Shown here one piece after another: positions 9,853 to 21,834 of a DNA stretch of 64,000 bases; positions within the stretch are counted from its first letter, which is position 1, and each line of letters starts with the position of its first letter. The DNA is from Ophioderma brevispina (Eukaryota; Echinodermata; Ophiuroidea; Amphilepidida; Ophiodermatidae): positions 165,608 to 229,607 of the forward strand of contig JAMKCH010002849.1 of the NCBI GenBank assembly GCA_023653785.1, read 5' to 3'. The position numbers and the translations under genes were made by a program. The notes under the pieces are model-generated. The model had not been told where the DNA came from, made no database searches, and saw nothing but the letters and a program-made list of their open reading frames with translations.

Positions 9853-11435
9853 TTAACAAGAAAATATTGATTTCACTTACGTTCTCGTCTTTTTAAATAA
9901 AAACAGAAAACAGGTGTGAACATCCCTGACAGACTTTTCCGTGGATTAGCATGGTTTTTTTTCGACACCAATTAAGTACTTCAAGCTTGTAGTGAGATAT
10001 ATGATCTGGCAAGTGAAGTATGGATTAGCCGGGATTAGCACATATACCATAGCAATGGTTGTGAGATGATGACAACATCTTTTCAAGTTTGGTAATGCTG
10101 GCAGTAATGTTCAGCATCCTTGTTCCAGAAATTGCTACAAACTGATGACAAACAACTCTTCCTGTTTTTACAGAATGTAAACATCGAAATTGTTTTCAAA
10201 CTCGTGGAAGTGATTTCAGTCAATCAGGGGGTCACGCCAACATGCGTTATTTTCTTGTACACGAGAAGACAATACAATCGCTGTGACCTCAATAGCTGGT
10301 CGAAAACGCTCTGGAAAATGTCCTGATTTGAGGTCCAAAATACCTGAATTCATTATAAAATCATGTATAATTGTTGCGGAATGTCAACTACATATCTAAG
10401 TTGGTCTAATATGACTTGAACGGGTGTTTGGGGGTTAAAAACAACGAATTAAAAGCGACGAATTTTAAGTTTTGAAAAAGCGTGGTCTCTGAAGTTATAA
10501 AAATCCCACAAAATTTTAAAGCATCCCAAATCATTAATTGAATTGTGTACTACAAAAAAGTCTGTGTACGTGTTACTCTATCTCTTTTAAGAAAGCGAAG
10601 ACCACGGAAAATGTATAATCTTACATTTACTGGCATCAAGGAATGCCAATTTAACCATGCTATAACGTGGGCCCGGTTTCCATCGATTTTAACTGCAGAC
10701 GTGTGCAGGGAATGTGGACAATGGCAAGGTCGTTTGCCTATTGTATTTGTGAAAGCCCGTGTAAATTACCCTGTCCAACAATTTTTAGTGTGAACAATAG
10801 TACTTGGGTGACCTGCCGACTAACTGATTTCAGTAAGGGTCCTTTTCATTATGTCAATTTTTTCTTGCCATTATGTCCCTTCAAGGGTCAAATGCACATA
10901 TACGCCCAGCGTATATATATGGCGCTAGAAATGGCGGGTTTTGTAAGACACCCCTTTTTTCTCCATTCCTATGGGATTTACACACAATAAACGTGTATTT
11001 GTGAGAATGTACAATATCATGTTGTCTTTGTCAACTTAATAAATGTTACATTTTCTTGAATATTTCAAGTACGAATTGATCAATGAATTTATTTATACCA
11101 ATGTGCCAACTCACATGACAAATCCAAACACCAATCCACCTGTTGCAGAACAAGAAAAAAAATCTTCCCATTGTTTAGGATATTGCTAAGAGTTTGGTCC
11201 CTTATTGGTATAGCCGTTATACCTGGATTACAGTAGTAGTGTTGAAAACCCTTTTCATTTACACATTCGGATTAATTGGGTGAGATTATATGTGAACATT
11301 AATTCCTTTTGAGGATTAATAAAGGATATTATGACTATTCATATATCAAATAAACAAGATAGCAAGGGTCATCATTACTTTCATAATGATATACCCCGTA
11401 TATCGTACATTAACGAAATATCTTGCTTAACTGTA
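9853..11435. other. no gene recognised
   Basis: AT-rich DNA with scattered short frames. The overlapping frames at 10545-10990 have no recognisable motif and are not supported by clear splice sites. No repeats with clear ends were seen. Confidence 0.5.
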
Positions 11436-11439
11436 TAAA

Positions 11440-11680
11440 TCCCATTGGAATGAAGGAAAAAGAGGTGTGCTTACAAAATTGGTCATATCTGGCTTATTTT
11501 TCAGTTTTTTTTTTTTTTTTTTTTCATTTTTTCAACACTTGGAAGCATATTAGATTTGCTTTGTTAAAACAATAACAAATCTATTATTCAGTGATTTTAT
11601 CAAGGTCAAGGTCATCTGCAATCCTTGCACAATTTTTTTGATTCACGTAGTATTATATTAACAAAAAATAGTTTGTTTTT
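11440..11680 (+). repeat. interspersed repeat family, copy 1
   Basis: This matches 17990-18210: both contain CATTTTTTCAACAC, a TATTAGAT block, AAATCTAT, AAGGTCAAG and ATCCTTGCACAATTTTTT in the same order and spacing. This copy carries 20 T at 11505-11524 where the other has mixed sequence. Non-coding. Confidence 0.65.
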
Positions 11681-12130
11681 GTCCAAGATAATACATGTTG
11701 ACATTTGGCATAGTACACTAGTTGGCATCATATTTAGTGAACTCGGTCTTTTCCCAATGAGAAAGTGTGCGCATTTTCAAGGTTAGATAAAGGTTGATCA
11801 ACCTGGCATGCCATAGTTAAGAAACCAACGCGTCACGTAGGCATTAGTCAGACTCACAGGTGCATGGAAACAACTTTCCAGACTACTGATAATTAGTGTG
11901 TATTTATAGTTCCCAAACAACCACTATATAGAATGGTGGTAAACAATTTTTTACCTGTACAAAAATGGACTATCTTGAACCGCGTACGTGCTTTGATTTC
12001 TTAATGTCATTAATCAAAAAAAAAGGGGGAAAGGGTCCAAGGATATACTTTTCGACTCGTATTTTTTGTACTTGTCAATCTTTTAGATAACGCAACTTTT
12101 AAAGAAAACAAATATCAAATCTATCGCCCC
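11681..12130. other. no gene recognised
   Basis: AT-rich DNA with no supportable frame or repeat boundary seen. Confidence 0.4.
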
Positions 12131-12386
12131 CAGGGGCGGATTTAGAGGGGGGCGCCTCCGGCGCGCGCCCCCTCTATTTTTTACAGATCACAAGGCGCCG
12201 GGCGCGGCATAGAGCGCTAGGAGCACTGTAAATCTATAAAAATGACTTTGGGTCACACAGGAGCCCTTTAGATCTATAAGATGACCGGTACAGGACACAG
12301 CGGCGGATAGAGCTAGCTTTGTGGGCGCCCTGAAAATTTGGCGCCCCCTCTATTGAGAATCATGGATCCCCCCTGGCCCCGTTAAT
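12131..12386. mobile_element. GC-rich hAT-like MITE
   Basis: A GC-rich island of about 255 bases in AT-rich DNA. The left end is CAGGGGCGGATTTAGAGGG and the inverted right end is CAGGGGGGATCCATGA, a typical hAT-type CAGGGGCGGAT terminus. Flanks carry GCCCC on both sides, possibly part of a target duplication. GGCGCC blocks lie just inside each end. Non-coding. Confidence 0.65.
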
Positions 12387-15040
12387 TAGATAATAGTGAA
12401 GGTCCCATATGCAACCACCTTTTCCACCAAAAGGAGTGAGTAAAGTAATTAAAGTAAATAAGTATTGACTATTTTTCCAGTTTATGTAGTGACATATTCA
12501 TGTATTATAAAATAAATAACAACATAAAATTCAGTAAACACTTTACCACCGCAGAAAATGCCACAAAAAAATATGACCTATTAAAATGCTTTGGGAACTT
12601 TTGAGGACACATAATAGATTCGTTCATTCCACATATATAATTTTTTGGAAATGTAGGCCGTGTTAATTTTGTTTTTCTTGTGCTCTAGTCACAACCTGGG
12701 CTCCATTGAAAACATGGCCCTTTGGGCCATTTGGCCTAAATCAAAATGCATTGCCTGCAATCTTGTACACCATTGGTTTAATGGTTTTTTTAATGTCTTT
12801 TATCCTCCTTACAAAATGACAGCCTGACTGTGACAGATGTACCCATTTCAAAAGTACTCTAGGTAAATTACTTGACATTGCTTGACGGATATAAATTAAA
12901 CCCCGAATTCAACTATGCCTGGCAGACTGAAAAATCGAAACTGTGTTTTTCTCAGGAGTCCACCTAAATGTTGTCACAGCTATGGATCATTAAAAAGACA
13001 CTATCAGTGGTTCATAAGAATGAGTAAAAAATATTTGGAAATTGGCAGGGATAGCTTAAAGTGAAGGCTTATATGTAGAATCCTGATAAAGTACTTTTTA
13101 CACCTAAAGATTTGAAAGAAAAGGAAGAACACGGCATGTTCAAGATAGGAATCTCCATTCAATACGTGTTGTGGTCAGGTGTACGAGGTAATCAATAAAA
13201 ATCCGATTATGTACTATTAGTTTGCTTCTGGTCTTATCAGTTGTAGGATGGAAGGATACCGTTACTTGTACAGAAACAAAAATCTTCAATTAATTTCCGA
13301 TTCTGATTTAGCAAATCATGATAGTGCCTTTAAGTGAATCAATTTCATTGGCATACAAACATCATCTCTGATTAGGTTTGCTGTAGGCTATAGCGGCTCA
13401 CGTATTGTGGTTTCTTTATGACAACACTTGTATGCTAAAGCTTGGGTGAAAGAAACAAGACCAAAGTCTCATGGATGTTCACGGTTCTGGCTATGACTCT
13501 AGGCCAATTCAAGGGGGCATTCTATGAAATTTATAAATTTCTTCGTTAAGCTGCAAATCTTAGGCTATCACAAAGACCAATTCGTCAGCCAGATAGAAGC
13601 TTCATATGCGTGTTCCACAGATTGGGTCCAAATTTCACAAATAACTGTTACTGTTTTAAGGGACATTCTCTGAAAATGTAACAAAGCCTTTTGCCTTTAT
13701 ACTATAACGCGGTACAAATCTATAATGTAACTCGTCCTGAAGTTATGTCAGGATTGTTGTAATATCGCCCCCCTCGAGTCACAATTGTTACTAGTCTCTT
13801 GGTCTTTTAACCCTCTCATTCTTAATTGACTCTTGTTCAATCTTTTCATCTTTGACACCATAATGGCTCTTACTATAACTACCACCAGTATACCTTTGTG
13901 AAATGGGTACAGGTTTGCTCGTGCTTAATCCCACAGTGGGGTAAGAGAAAAGATAGTAGGATATGTTTATAATAGGATTCTTGAAGCTATCCTGCCAAAT
14001 ACTTGAAGTCCCAAAGGCAGAAGTGCTGCACAAACAACTTATCTTTTATTTATGGCAATGTGCCAGGCCATGTTTTGTAAATACCCATTGTATTCATAGC
14101 TCTAGAATTGCCTTAAAAAAGTGAAAACAAACGTCATTTAAGTTTTCAATATAAAACAAAGGCTGAATGCCGTATTTGCTCCAATATAAATTAGAAATAA
14201 ATTTGTGTTACCAATTAATCCTTGAGATGGAGAAAAATTTGAAAATTTTCGGTGAAAAAATCGGAATTTTTAATATTCTTAGGGACACCTGATCTGTAAA
14301 ATTCTTCGTTGCACCTTTAATTGCATTCGGACCCACGCCAAACAACATTAATTCCGACCGCGTAGATAGCTCGGCCACCACTACTTTCATTTACTAACTA
14401 CAAAGCTCTTTGATGTAGACGAAGTACTGGGACACCAGAATGCTTGGGCGAACCTTGGGGTTTTTAAAGTGCTTTAGGTCATTAGAACACATACAGGTGT
14501 CTACCATGTGTCTTAATTTTTCTTTAAAATTTAAGATTGGTCGACCATTTCATGTGTCATGTTATATTTTATAAACCTCAGGCTAAACTGAGATTAGATT
14601 TAAAGAAGACCCTATCTTACGCGTCACAATTACATCATTCAAGTTGCTGTTTTTGTTGTATGTTTTTCCCTGTACTTAAGAGCAATCAAATGAATTAACT
14701 TCCGCAAATCTTGACAGATGTTGTTTGGTGCTCCATGGCTGTTCTGGTCTTAGCCCGAGGACAATTTATTTACATTCTATGACGTTGGCCCGCGCAAAGG
14801 TACGATACATCAAAATGGACACCCAAATCCAAAATTTAAATTGTGATCTTTGAGCTTATTTTTTTTAATCCGCGCCAACATAACCAACTAGTATTTCTAT
14901 TTAAATTTGTTTTCAGGGCTCTATACTTTCAAATTAACTTCTTTGGCAATGCAAAAAATCAGGCGACAACCAATAGGCCCTCTTAAATCCATTTCCACCT
15001 CCATTACTCTTGGATTGACATTTTTATCTAAGCATGTCAA
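12387..15040. other. no clear gene; one weak ORF
   Basis: Long AT-rich stretch. The only item worth noting is a minus-strand frame at 13791-14033 whose hydrophilic C-terminal part (SKPVPISQRYTGGSYSKSHY, then KDEKIEQESIKNERVKRPRD and stop) reads like a protein tail. A possible acceptor (TTAAG) lies upstream of it at about 13924. The family is not recognised. Confidence 0.35.
13791..13925 (-). CDS. possible terminal exon, unrecognised
   Basis: The minus-strand reading gives about 40 residues rich in S, K, E and R, ending in VKRPRD and a stop. The hydrophilic, non-repetitive composition is unlike the surrounding AT-driven frames. A weak AG acceptor precedes it. No partner exon could be identified, so this is a suggestion only. 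Confidence 0.22.
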   Translation of the reverse strand, partial: STSKPVPISQRYTGGSYSKSHYGVKDEKIEQESIKNERVKRPRD

Positions 15041-15041
15041 C

Positions 15042-15425
15042 CAGTGGCGTCAATTTCTTTTTCTAACATTGGGGGGGGGGGGGGGGTCATGGGGTTGTGG
15101 AAATTTTAAGAATGAAACGGGGGTTTTTTCTGAAAAGCATGCTTGCTAGCGAGTGTGCGCGTGAGCGTGCAAAAAGTTGTCATTTCGCCGAAGCTAATAT
15201 TATTAAATGTAATTGTAATAGAACAAAATCGGCGCGAAGTGCGCGGAAAATTTGCCATTGTAAAACTAATATGGTAAAATATGAGGTTATTTTTTGGTCA
15301 AAACACATGAACACAAGGTCATCAACATTGGGGGATGATCGTATTGACCATCCCCCTCAAAAAATAATTGGGGGTATCATCCAACCCCCCCCCTACCCCC
15401 TCGCACCCCCCCAACCCCCCAGGAT
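15042..15425 (-). mobile_element. G-rich MITE family, copy 1 (inverted)
   Basis: Inverse of the family at 33495-33855 and 36232-36600. Reading inward from one end: CAGTGGCGTCAATTTC, a long G-run (16 G here), an AT-rich centre with GCGCG blocks, then TTGGGGGATGATCGTATTGA and a C-rich end. CAGTGGCGTA is a frequent hAT-like terminus. The open frames here are products of the G and C runs. Confidence 0.65.
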
Positions 15426-15589
15426 TAACGCCTATGATGTCAACACCTGATGTGACATATCTTTGTCTCAACTATGTCAACATTTCCTCCTAAAAACGTC
15501 GTGTTATTGTTAGCACTATATCGAACATGAAATGTCTTGACAAATCGAAAGTGGATATCACTTAGACGCTTGCGTATTACGAGTTGATA

Positions 15590-15745
15590 CAACAGGTGGT
15601 GATATCGAGTTACTCGGCATCCCCATATCTTGTATTAAAATGACGACTTCTTGAGTTGCAGGTAACCTGCAACCCATCAAGTCGTTTCATACCAACTGAG
15701 ATTCTGAGTTGCATGTAACTCAGCAAGTCGTCACGTTGATGTAAT
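15590..15745. repeat. nested inverted repeats (cruciform-prone)
   Basis: ACGACTTCTTGAGTTGCAGG at about 15641 pairs with CCTGCAACCCATCAAGTCGT immediately after it. A second small hairpin (TGAGTTGCATGTAACTCA) follows. The outer TGACGACT can also pair with AGTCGTCA at about 15727. Two mutually exclusive folds are thus possible. Confidence 0.55.
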
Positions 15746-16480
15746 ATATCCCTTAACCCTCGTCTACGGGGGGGGGGGGGGGTTTTTCCCCGGCTTGCAA
15801 AAACCCCTTTTTTGGTGCCAAATCATTCAATGTAATTGTCAATTGACATCTTCCGCTCCTTTTCATCCAAAAACAAACATCCACCGGGGTATGGGTAAGA
15901 TACAGGGTGATCCCAAGTGATGGAAGGGGGAGGGTGGCAACCACCCCCCCCTTTCGGGAGAGAAGTACCAACATGCCTAGCACAACACAGAAGCATTACA
16001 GGCACTTGATTTTGGTACCAATGGATAGCTATGGTCCTCCTCTTTCCATTGATACCAAAATGAGTACCATCATAGCATTACGTCACAATGACGTCATAAA
16101 ATTCGCATGTTAGCAAAATGGTCAATTTCAAAAGACACACATATGGAAAACTTTTCGCCAAAAATGTTAGGAATATCCGATTTTCATGCGGTTTTTTGCT
16201 CTACTTGATGGGAAATGACTAGTTTAATATAATGAGGGCATTTTAGTGCTTTAATAACGAAATATTGCGAAATATCGATTTTCCACCCTATATTCAGTAT
16301 TTTCATACTTTACTCAACATATGACGTCATAGTAACGTCATAATGGGGATATTGGTACTTATGTTGATACCAATGGAAAGAAGAAACTCTAAGCTACCCT
16401 GTGATACCAATTTTACAGGAATCCGATGTTCAGTCGTTGGAACCACCCCCACCCCTTCGGGAGTTTTGTTACAAAAAATG
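15746..16480. repeat. MITE-like stretch with repeated ACCACCCCC-TTCGGGAG
   Basis: The block AACCACCCCC followed by TTCGGGAG occurs at about 15939 and again at about 16440. Between them, TTGGTACCAATGGA and TTGATACCAATGGAAAG are inverse and direct relatives. A G15 run lies at 15768-15782. This looks like one or two degenerate foldback elements; the ends are uncertain. Confidence 0.4.
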
Positions 16481-16639
16481 GCTCAGGTAGACGAGCGTTT
16501 AATCCCTACATGCCATTTTTGCCACTTTTCAAAAATCACGAGGCAGACCCCTGTCTTGTGTTTACAGGGAAAGTGCTCCTAGGTCTAACAGCACAAATCC
16601 CGCGATCTCCTTTTTTTGCGGTGATTGTCAGGTTGCTAG

Positions 16640-17110
16640 TCATTTTCCTCTAGGTATGTAAGGGATATATAGATAAGAAGTTGCCTCGTTTCGTCACATA
16701 TTGTCGCAAATAGTGAGTTACTAGAACTTGGTAAGGAAGCATCTTGAATAGCCCTTATGAGCCTGTTAAAGTTTTGATCTACAATACTCAAGCACAAAAC
16801 ACAATATAATGTGTAAGTGCGTTCAGTACGTGTATTCCGATATAGAATTTATTAAATACAACATACCTGTTACTTGTAAATCTGCTAAGATAAGCCCCAT
16901 CACAAAGCACCCCACAAACAACACGGATGCCTTCATAATGAGCTAATTTATATTCTTTTTCCCCAATGTAAATTTGCAACTACTTCCAAGCCGTATGCCA
17001 TTACGCGCACAAGATTATTCCTTGTTGATTTCTAGAGAGAAAATGAGGTTCACTTGCATGCCATTCAAAGTTAATTGAACATGCACTGTAGAGGAAAAGT
17101 ATTTTGTGCT
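16640..17110 (-). repeat. duplicated gene 5-prime segment, copy 1
   Basis: About 450 bases align with 36840-37290 at roughly 80 percent by eye. Shared blocks include TTTCGTCACAT, TCTACAATACTCAA, TGTGTAAGTGCGT, GTATTCCGATA, AAATCTGCTAA and TACGCGCACAAGATT. The segment holds a signal-peptide-like exon and the adjoining intron and 5-prime sequence. Confidence 0.65.
16867..16936 (-). CDS. first coding exon of a putative secreted protein, copy 1
   Basis: On the minus strand an ATG at 16936 opens a frame beginning MKASVLFVGCFVMGLILA, a lysine followed by a strong hydrophobic core, as in a signal peptide. The frame continues DLQVT and stops at a consensus donor (ACAG then GTATGT) at 16866. The exon is 70 bases, ending after one base of a codon. 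The downstream exons would lie below 16640 and were not found. A paralogous exon occurs at 37066-37140, which argues against chance. Function cannot be named; secretion is inferred from the N-terminus only. Confidence 0.5.
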
Positions 17111-17114
17111 TACG

Positions 17115-17985
17115 TCATGAAAAAAAAAATACTCAGTCTAAATCGGAGAGGTGAAAACACCTAAAATATTTTCAACTGCGACACAATATAACTTAACAAT
17201 GTCCCTGCACTCCCAGATGAAAATGAATGTGTGTATCGGACGAGGACGAGGTCGTATGTGGGTCATGAAAACACCCATGACCGACCAACATTAAAGTACC
17301 CAAATTGGTTTGTGGTTTGCACTCCCGTATTGCTGTAATTTCTTTTGATATTTTGGGTGAGTTGCTATATTGAATGGGGCTTGGCCGCCACCGCCTGGAA
17401 AGAACGTACGACAAAACATGTGATCTCACATGTGATGTGCTCTTTGACGTTCTTCGTGACGTCACGGCTCATTTAAATAAAATCATAAAATTCACTTTTT
17501 GGCTCAGATGTATGCTGTTTCGTATGTTTTTCAGCGTTTCCAACCCTGTTGAAACCATTCTAAGGCGTTCCATGCGATACAATGTCAAAACGTTGGCTAC
17601 ATTATATATATCTGGGGCATTTTAGGTCATTACCTGATATTTTACTACGAAAGTAATTGAGAGAGTTCCGTCAAAGCCCTAGTCGTGTGCTGCTTCACAT
17701 ACGGTGGTTCCGGGAACATTGCGTCCAGGTATAGATATTATAAGGATTATACACGCTATGCAATAAGAACCTTAACTCTTAGCAATGTCTCTGAACAATG
17801 GGAAGATATTGTTTTTCTTGCTCTGCAAAGGTGAATTGGTGTTTGGCTGTGTTTGGATTTGTAATATCGTTGATATTGGATAAATAGATTAACTGATTAA
17901 TACGTAGTGAAAATGTAACACGAAGTTAACGAAGGCATTATATTGTACATTCTACCAAACCACAAGTTTCATGTGGTAAATATAT
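17115..17985. other. no gene recognised
   Basis: Mixed sequence. A repeated ACATGTGAT/ATCACATGT motif near 17416-17436 forms a small palindrome. No frame with recognisable motifs was seen. Confidence 0.4.
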
Positions 17986-17989
17986 CGAA

Positions 17990-18210
17990 ATGGGAAAAAA
18001 AAGGGGGGGTGCTACACACAATGTCACATCTAGGTCGATTTTCAGTCGATTTTATTTCATTTTTTCAACACATGAAAGTATATTAGATGTGTTTATAGAA
18101 AACAACAAAAATCTATGATATAGTGATTAAGGTCAAGATCATCTTCATCCTTGCACAATTTTTTATTCCCGTAGTAATAGTAAATATTTAAGAGAAATAG
18201 CAAACAGTAT
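17990..18210 (+). repeat. interspersed repeat family, copy 2
   Basis: Same order of blocks as 11440-11680 (CATTTTTTCAACAC, AAGGTCAAG, ATCCTTGCACAATTTTTT) with about 80 percent similarity by eye. Non-coding. Confidence 0.65.
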
Positions 18211-18244
18211 ACAAAGATTAAAACGCATCTATATACTTTTAGTA

Positions 18245-18755
18245 TTATACAGGGTGACCCAATAAAAATTTTACCAAAATGAAAGTGGATATTTTCCACT
18301 TTTTTAAATTAGCTATCTGTGGATTTTATTTTACATAAAGAATGGGTAAATGCGCATCTGCCTGAATAAAATGTTCATTTATGGTTTGTTAGTGTGGTTA
18401 TAAAGCTATCCCCCCCCCCCCACAAAAAGACAGAAAAATGGTATTGCACACTGCATGCATGATTTCAGATTTGAAATGCCCTGTTGCCAAAAAAATGGAT
18501 GTGTACTTTATCATTCCATTATGAATACCCTGGACAAGTCTGCAAATGATGCTCCGCGACAAGTCTGTTTTGCTGAACTTATTGTTCAGTGGACGATATC
18601 TTGAGAACCACTAACCGAAATTAACACAATTGTTTCATGCCAGATGCTCACTTACCATCATTTATGATAAAATAAGAACCACAGCTATTCAAATTAAAAA
18701 AAGGGGCAAATATCACTTTCATTTTTGGGGAAAAGTTTTTTGAATCCAAGAGCGA
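18245..18755. mobile_element. MITE with CAGGGTGACCC end
   Basis: The left end starts CAGGGTGACCCAATAAAAAT and continues with CCAAAATGAAAGTGGATATT and CTTTTTTAAATTAGCTATC. The right end, inverted, has the same CCAAAAATGAAAGTGATATT and CTTTTTTTAATTTG blocks. Arms are at least 80 bases. A C-run lies at 18410. This terminus resembles those of TA-inserting transposons. Confidence 0.5.
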
Positions 18756-18761
18756 TGCAAT

Positions 18762-19130
18762 GTGAGCCACATTCGAGCCACGGATATCGTTCAAAGAGGG
18801 GTCCATTCAATTGGCCTGCAATGTTCATTGTAATGTATTTGAGGTTATATTGCACAGTTTTAAACTTTTTTCCCTTCATTTATTTCCATTTTTGTTACGC
18901 ACATTTTAACTATTGTCCGTTTTAAAAGCATATGCATAGATATGATATTACCGATGTTGGGCATACATGAGTATTTACTTCTGCATTTGGTCTCTGCAAG
19001 GCATTCTAGCCCTGGATATCGTTCAATCGGGATATTTCATTTTGTTATATGCAATGTTCAATTGCATGTCCTTCGAGGTATGCATACACAATTTAAACGT
19101 CTTCTTTTTAAGTATATCCGTATGCCGCCA
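18762..19130. repeat. diverged tandem duplication, unit about 235 bases
   Basis: CATTCGAGCCACGGATATCG at 18768 recurs as CATTCTAGCCCTGGATATCG near 19000. Both are followed by GTTCAAT-type sequence, CAATGTTCA and a TTTAAAC block. Non-coding. Confidence 0.5.
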
Positions 19131-20095
19131 CCATTAGTTTACAATTATACTTCATATTGGAGTAAAGTAGCCACGGTGGTTGTCTCTGACAAGAAATGTG
19201 CATATTGCCTGATTGGCCTAAAACGAAACACGAGCCACATGCTATGCGACTTACCCATATTTTCGTGGAATTATAAAATAATGTGAAGTTTATATAAGTT
19301 TGTTTTACATTGATGAAAGCACAGACACATTTTAAAAAGTTGGTTTTTACATTTCTAAAGTGTCCAATTAAATGTTTGCGTCCGAGTTACCCCGAATATG
19401 CTGTTGATGATAACAATTTAACCATCATCGACCAAGGAGGGGTGGTTATCACCCCCCCCCCCCCCCCGAGATGATTCCCTGTCGCCAAAAAACGCAAAGG
19501 AATATGATCTAAGGCTTAGTATGTAATTCAAATTCGTAACTCAAATTCAAATTTTAAGTTCATCCTTTGCGGTCACTTTAGCGGGAAAAAATTGAGGTGC
19601 CACCTTCAGGGAGGTCAGGGGTCCTTTAAAGTCGGAAGGTAGGAGGTGGTTGCCACCTGCCTATACTTTACTGGTTAAAATGCCAAAAAAAAATGATTCT
19701 TTTGTGTATGATGCTACTGTAAGCAAAATACTGACAATATTTGTATTTTTTTCTTATTTTTTAGAGTAATAACATGTGTATGCTTAATACTTTGGCACCC
19801 CTCATTGCCAAATAAATACCAATTTTGCTTGCATGAATGGCGAAAATGGTCGCAAAACCCTTGATTTTGGAGATTTGCTTACAAATAAGGTATTAATCCT
19901 TGCTGGTGGTCAGTTAGGCAAGTTGTCTTGGTTAGATGTTTACATTTTCTTTATTTTTAATGTATATATATTGACTGAAAAGAGATTTTAAAAAATAAAA
20001 TTAATAAACTCTGTTACGACGTGAATATACTATTAAAAACTAGTAATATATGTTTTGTAATTTATTTGAAAAGAAAGGACATATAGCTACACACT
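19131..20095. other. no gene recognised
   Basis: AT-rich with a C15-type tract near 19451 and a short GC-richer block at 19560-19670. No supportable frame. Confidence 0.4.
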
Positions 20096-20199
20096 TATAC
20101 CAAAGCAAGATGGGGTGGTACCCCCCCCCCCCCCCGGACGTTAAAAGTCTACTCATAGATGTCGAATATTTATTTTTTTTAAAATGATTAAAAGATTTT

Positions 20200-20510
20200 G
20201 AAGTACTGTGAGAACTAAAGATAGTAACCTACACGCCAATTTCGACATTTGAGATGAATCGGATTTTTCGTTTTGATGCGTACATTTATGTGTAGTATTA
20301 CGGTCCTAGGATACTGTGTATAACAAAAAATTTCCGGATCCGGAAATTTAAAACAGTTGTGATTTCTATATGAAACGGAATTCGATTTAAGCTTAGCAAG
20401 TTCACACAGTGATTGTATATGGACAAGCATTATGTACATGCAAAAACACGGTTTTTTTGGAAATTGATGGCGCCCCATCAGGACATCTCTGAGTCTGCGG
20501 GGCCTTTAAT
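20200..20510. repeat. interspersed repeat with perfect palindrome, copy 1
   Basis: This aligns with 33985-34300. Shared blocks are AGATAGTAACCTA, GAGATGAATCGGATTTT, TGTGTAGTA, TTTCCGGATC, CACAGTG, GGACAAGCAT and GGCGCCC. It holds a perfect 22-base palindrome at 20328-20349 centred on GGATCC. Minus-strand frames exist in both copies but the proteins are not conserved in frame, so it is treated as non-coding. Confidence 0.65.
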
Positions 20511-21139
20511 GTAGTAGAAAAACCCTTGCTTGGACGAGGGTTAAAGATTCTTTGACAAGGTATTATTATTAATATTTGTCATTGAACAAGGTTGAATAAT
20601 ATAGTGAACTGTCATTTTAAAATTTACACCGTCAAAAATAATAATGTACCCTTGAACATCGAAATGATCCCCAACAATACAGTTAAAGTGATACTGCAAT
20701 TAACGCAGATATCAGCCATCTTTAATTCTTTTAGCCGCCATTTTGAGAAACAATGATAGCTCTATAGCCTATGTTTGCTTGTAGCAGCTCAACAATAAGT
20801 TACCAATGCAAAAAAAAAAAAAAAAAAAAAGTTAATGTAGTAGAAAAACCCTTGGTTGGACGAGGGTTAAAGATTCTTTGACAAGGTATTATTATTTAAT
20901 ATTTGTCCTGACAAGGTTGAATAATATAGTTGAAATGTCATTTTAAATATTTACACCGTCTAACAATAATAATGTACCCTTGAACATCGAAATGATCCCC
21001 AACAATACAGTTAAAGTGATACTGCAATTAACGCAGATATCAGCCATCTTTAATTCTTTTAGCCGCCATTTTGAGAAACAATGATAGCTCTATAGCCTAT
21101 GTTTGCTTGTAGCAGCTCAACAATAAGTTACCAATGCAT
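20507..21139. repeat. tandem duplication joined by 20 A
   Basis: Copy 1 (20507-20810) and copy 2 (20833-21139) are nearly identical; their last 190 or so bases match exactly, while the first half shows a few small indels. A run of A fills 20810-20830 between them. Copy 2 then continues into ATCAGTT. No coding sequence. Confidence 0.85.
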
Positions 21140-21830
21140 CAGTTATATTACGATAATATCCTTAACAATAAACTTAAGGTAATCCATCAATGTATTGAGC
21201 GTTTGTGGCGGCCATATTGAATTCTTTCGATCACTTAACATTTCATTTTGTCCAAAGCAAAGACCTATGTGTTTGTAAAAACGGAAAAAATAAATTTTAG
21301 TCGATTCTTAGTAAGAATTGATATTTGGCCACCATGTTGTTTTTAAGTAAACAATCAGGGTGGCCCAAAAGCTTATTTTGAAGGATATAGTTTATGCAAC
21401 ATAAAAATACTAGTGAATATGTGGCAAGAAAGTCGATCAATTATGACCTGGGATGTACATGTCTATCACTCCTCAGAAACCAAGGCATTCGAGCCATCGG
21501 TGACATCATCAAAGTGACCATGCATCATGTATGCCGACAGCAGTGAACAAAACATCTTACCGGTGGGATACATCCATTCATGTAAACACGGTAAACGTCC
21601 TTCGAAGTGACAATCAAAGTTGGCGCTCAAAAAATAAATTAGGATTAATCCAACAGTGGCCCAACTCGCAACAATTTTTGAGTGCGTGTATACTGCTTTT
21701 AAGAATCGCCATTTAAGACAAATTACCAAGTATTTTAGTAATAAATGGAACATGGGAACATGGTGACGTTTCAAGACTACAGATTCAAATTTGATTAAAT
21801 ATGGGTCTTGAACATGGATGTATTTTCTTG
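21140..21830. other. no gene recognised
   Basis: The 154-codon minus-strand frame at 21466-21930 is the longest in the window but shows no motif. Its plus strand holds a more convincing short exon at the end. Confidence 0.4.
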
Positions 21831-21834
21831 ATAG

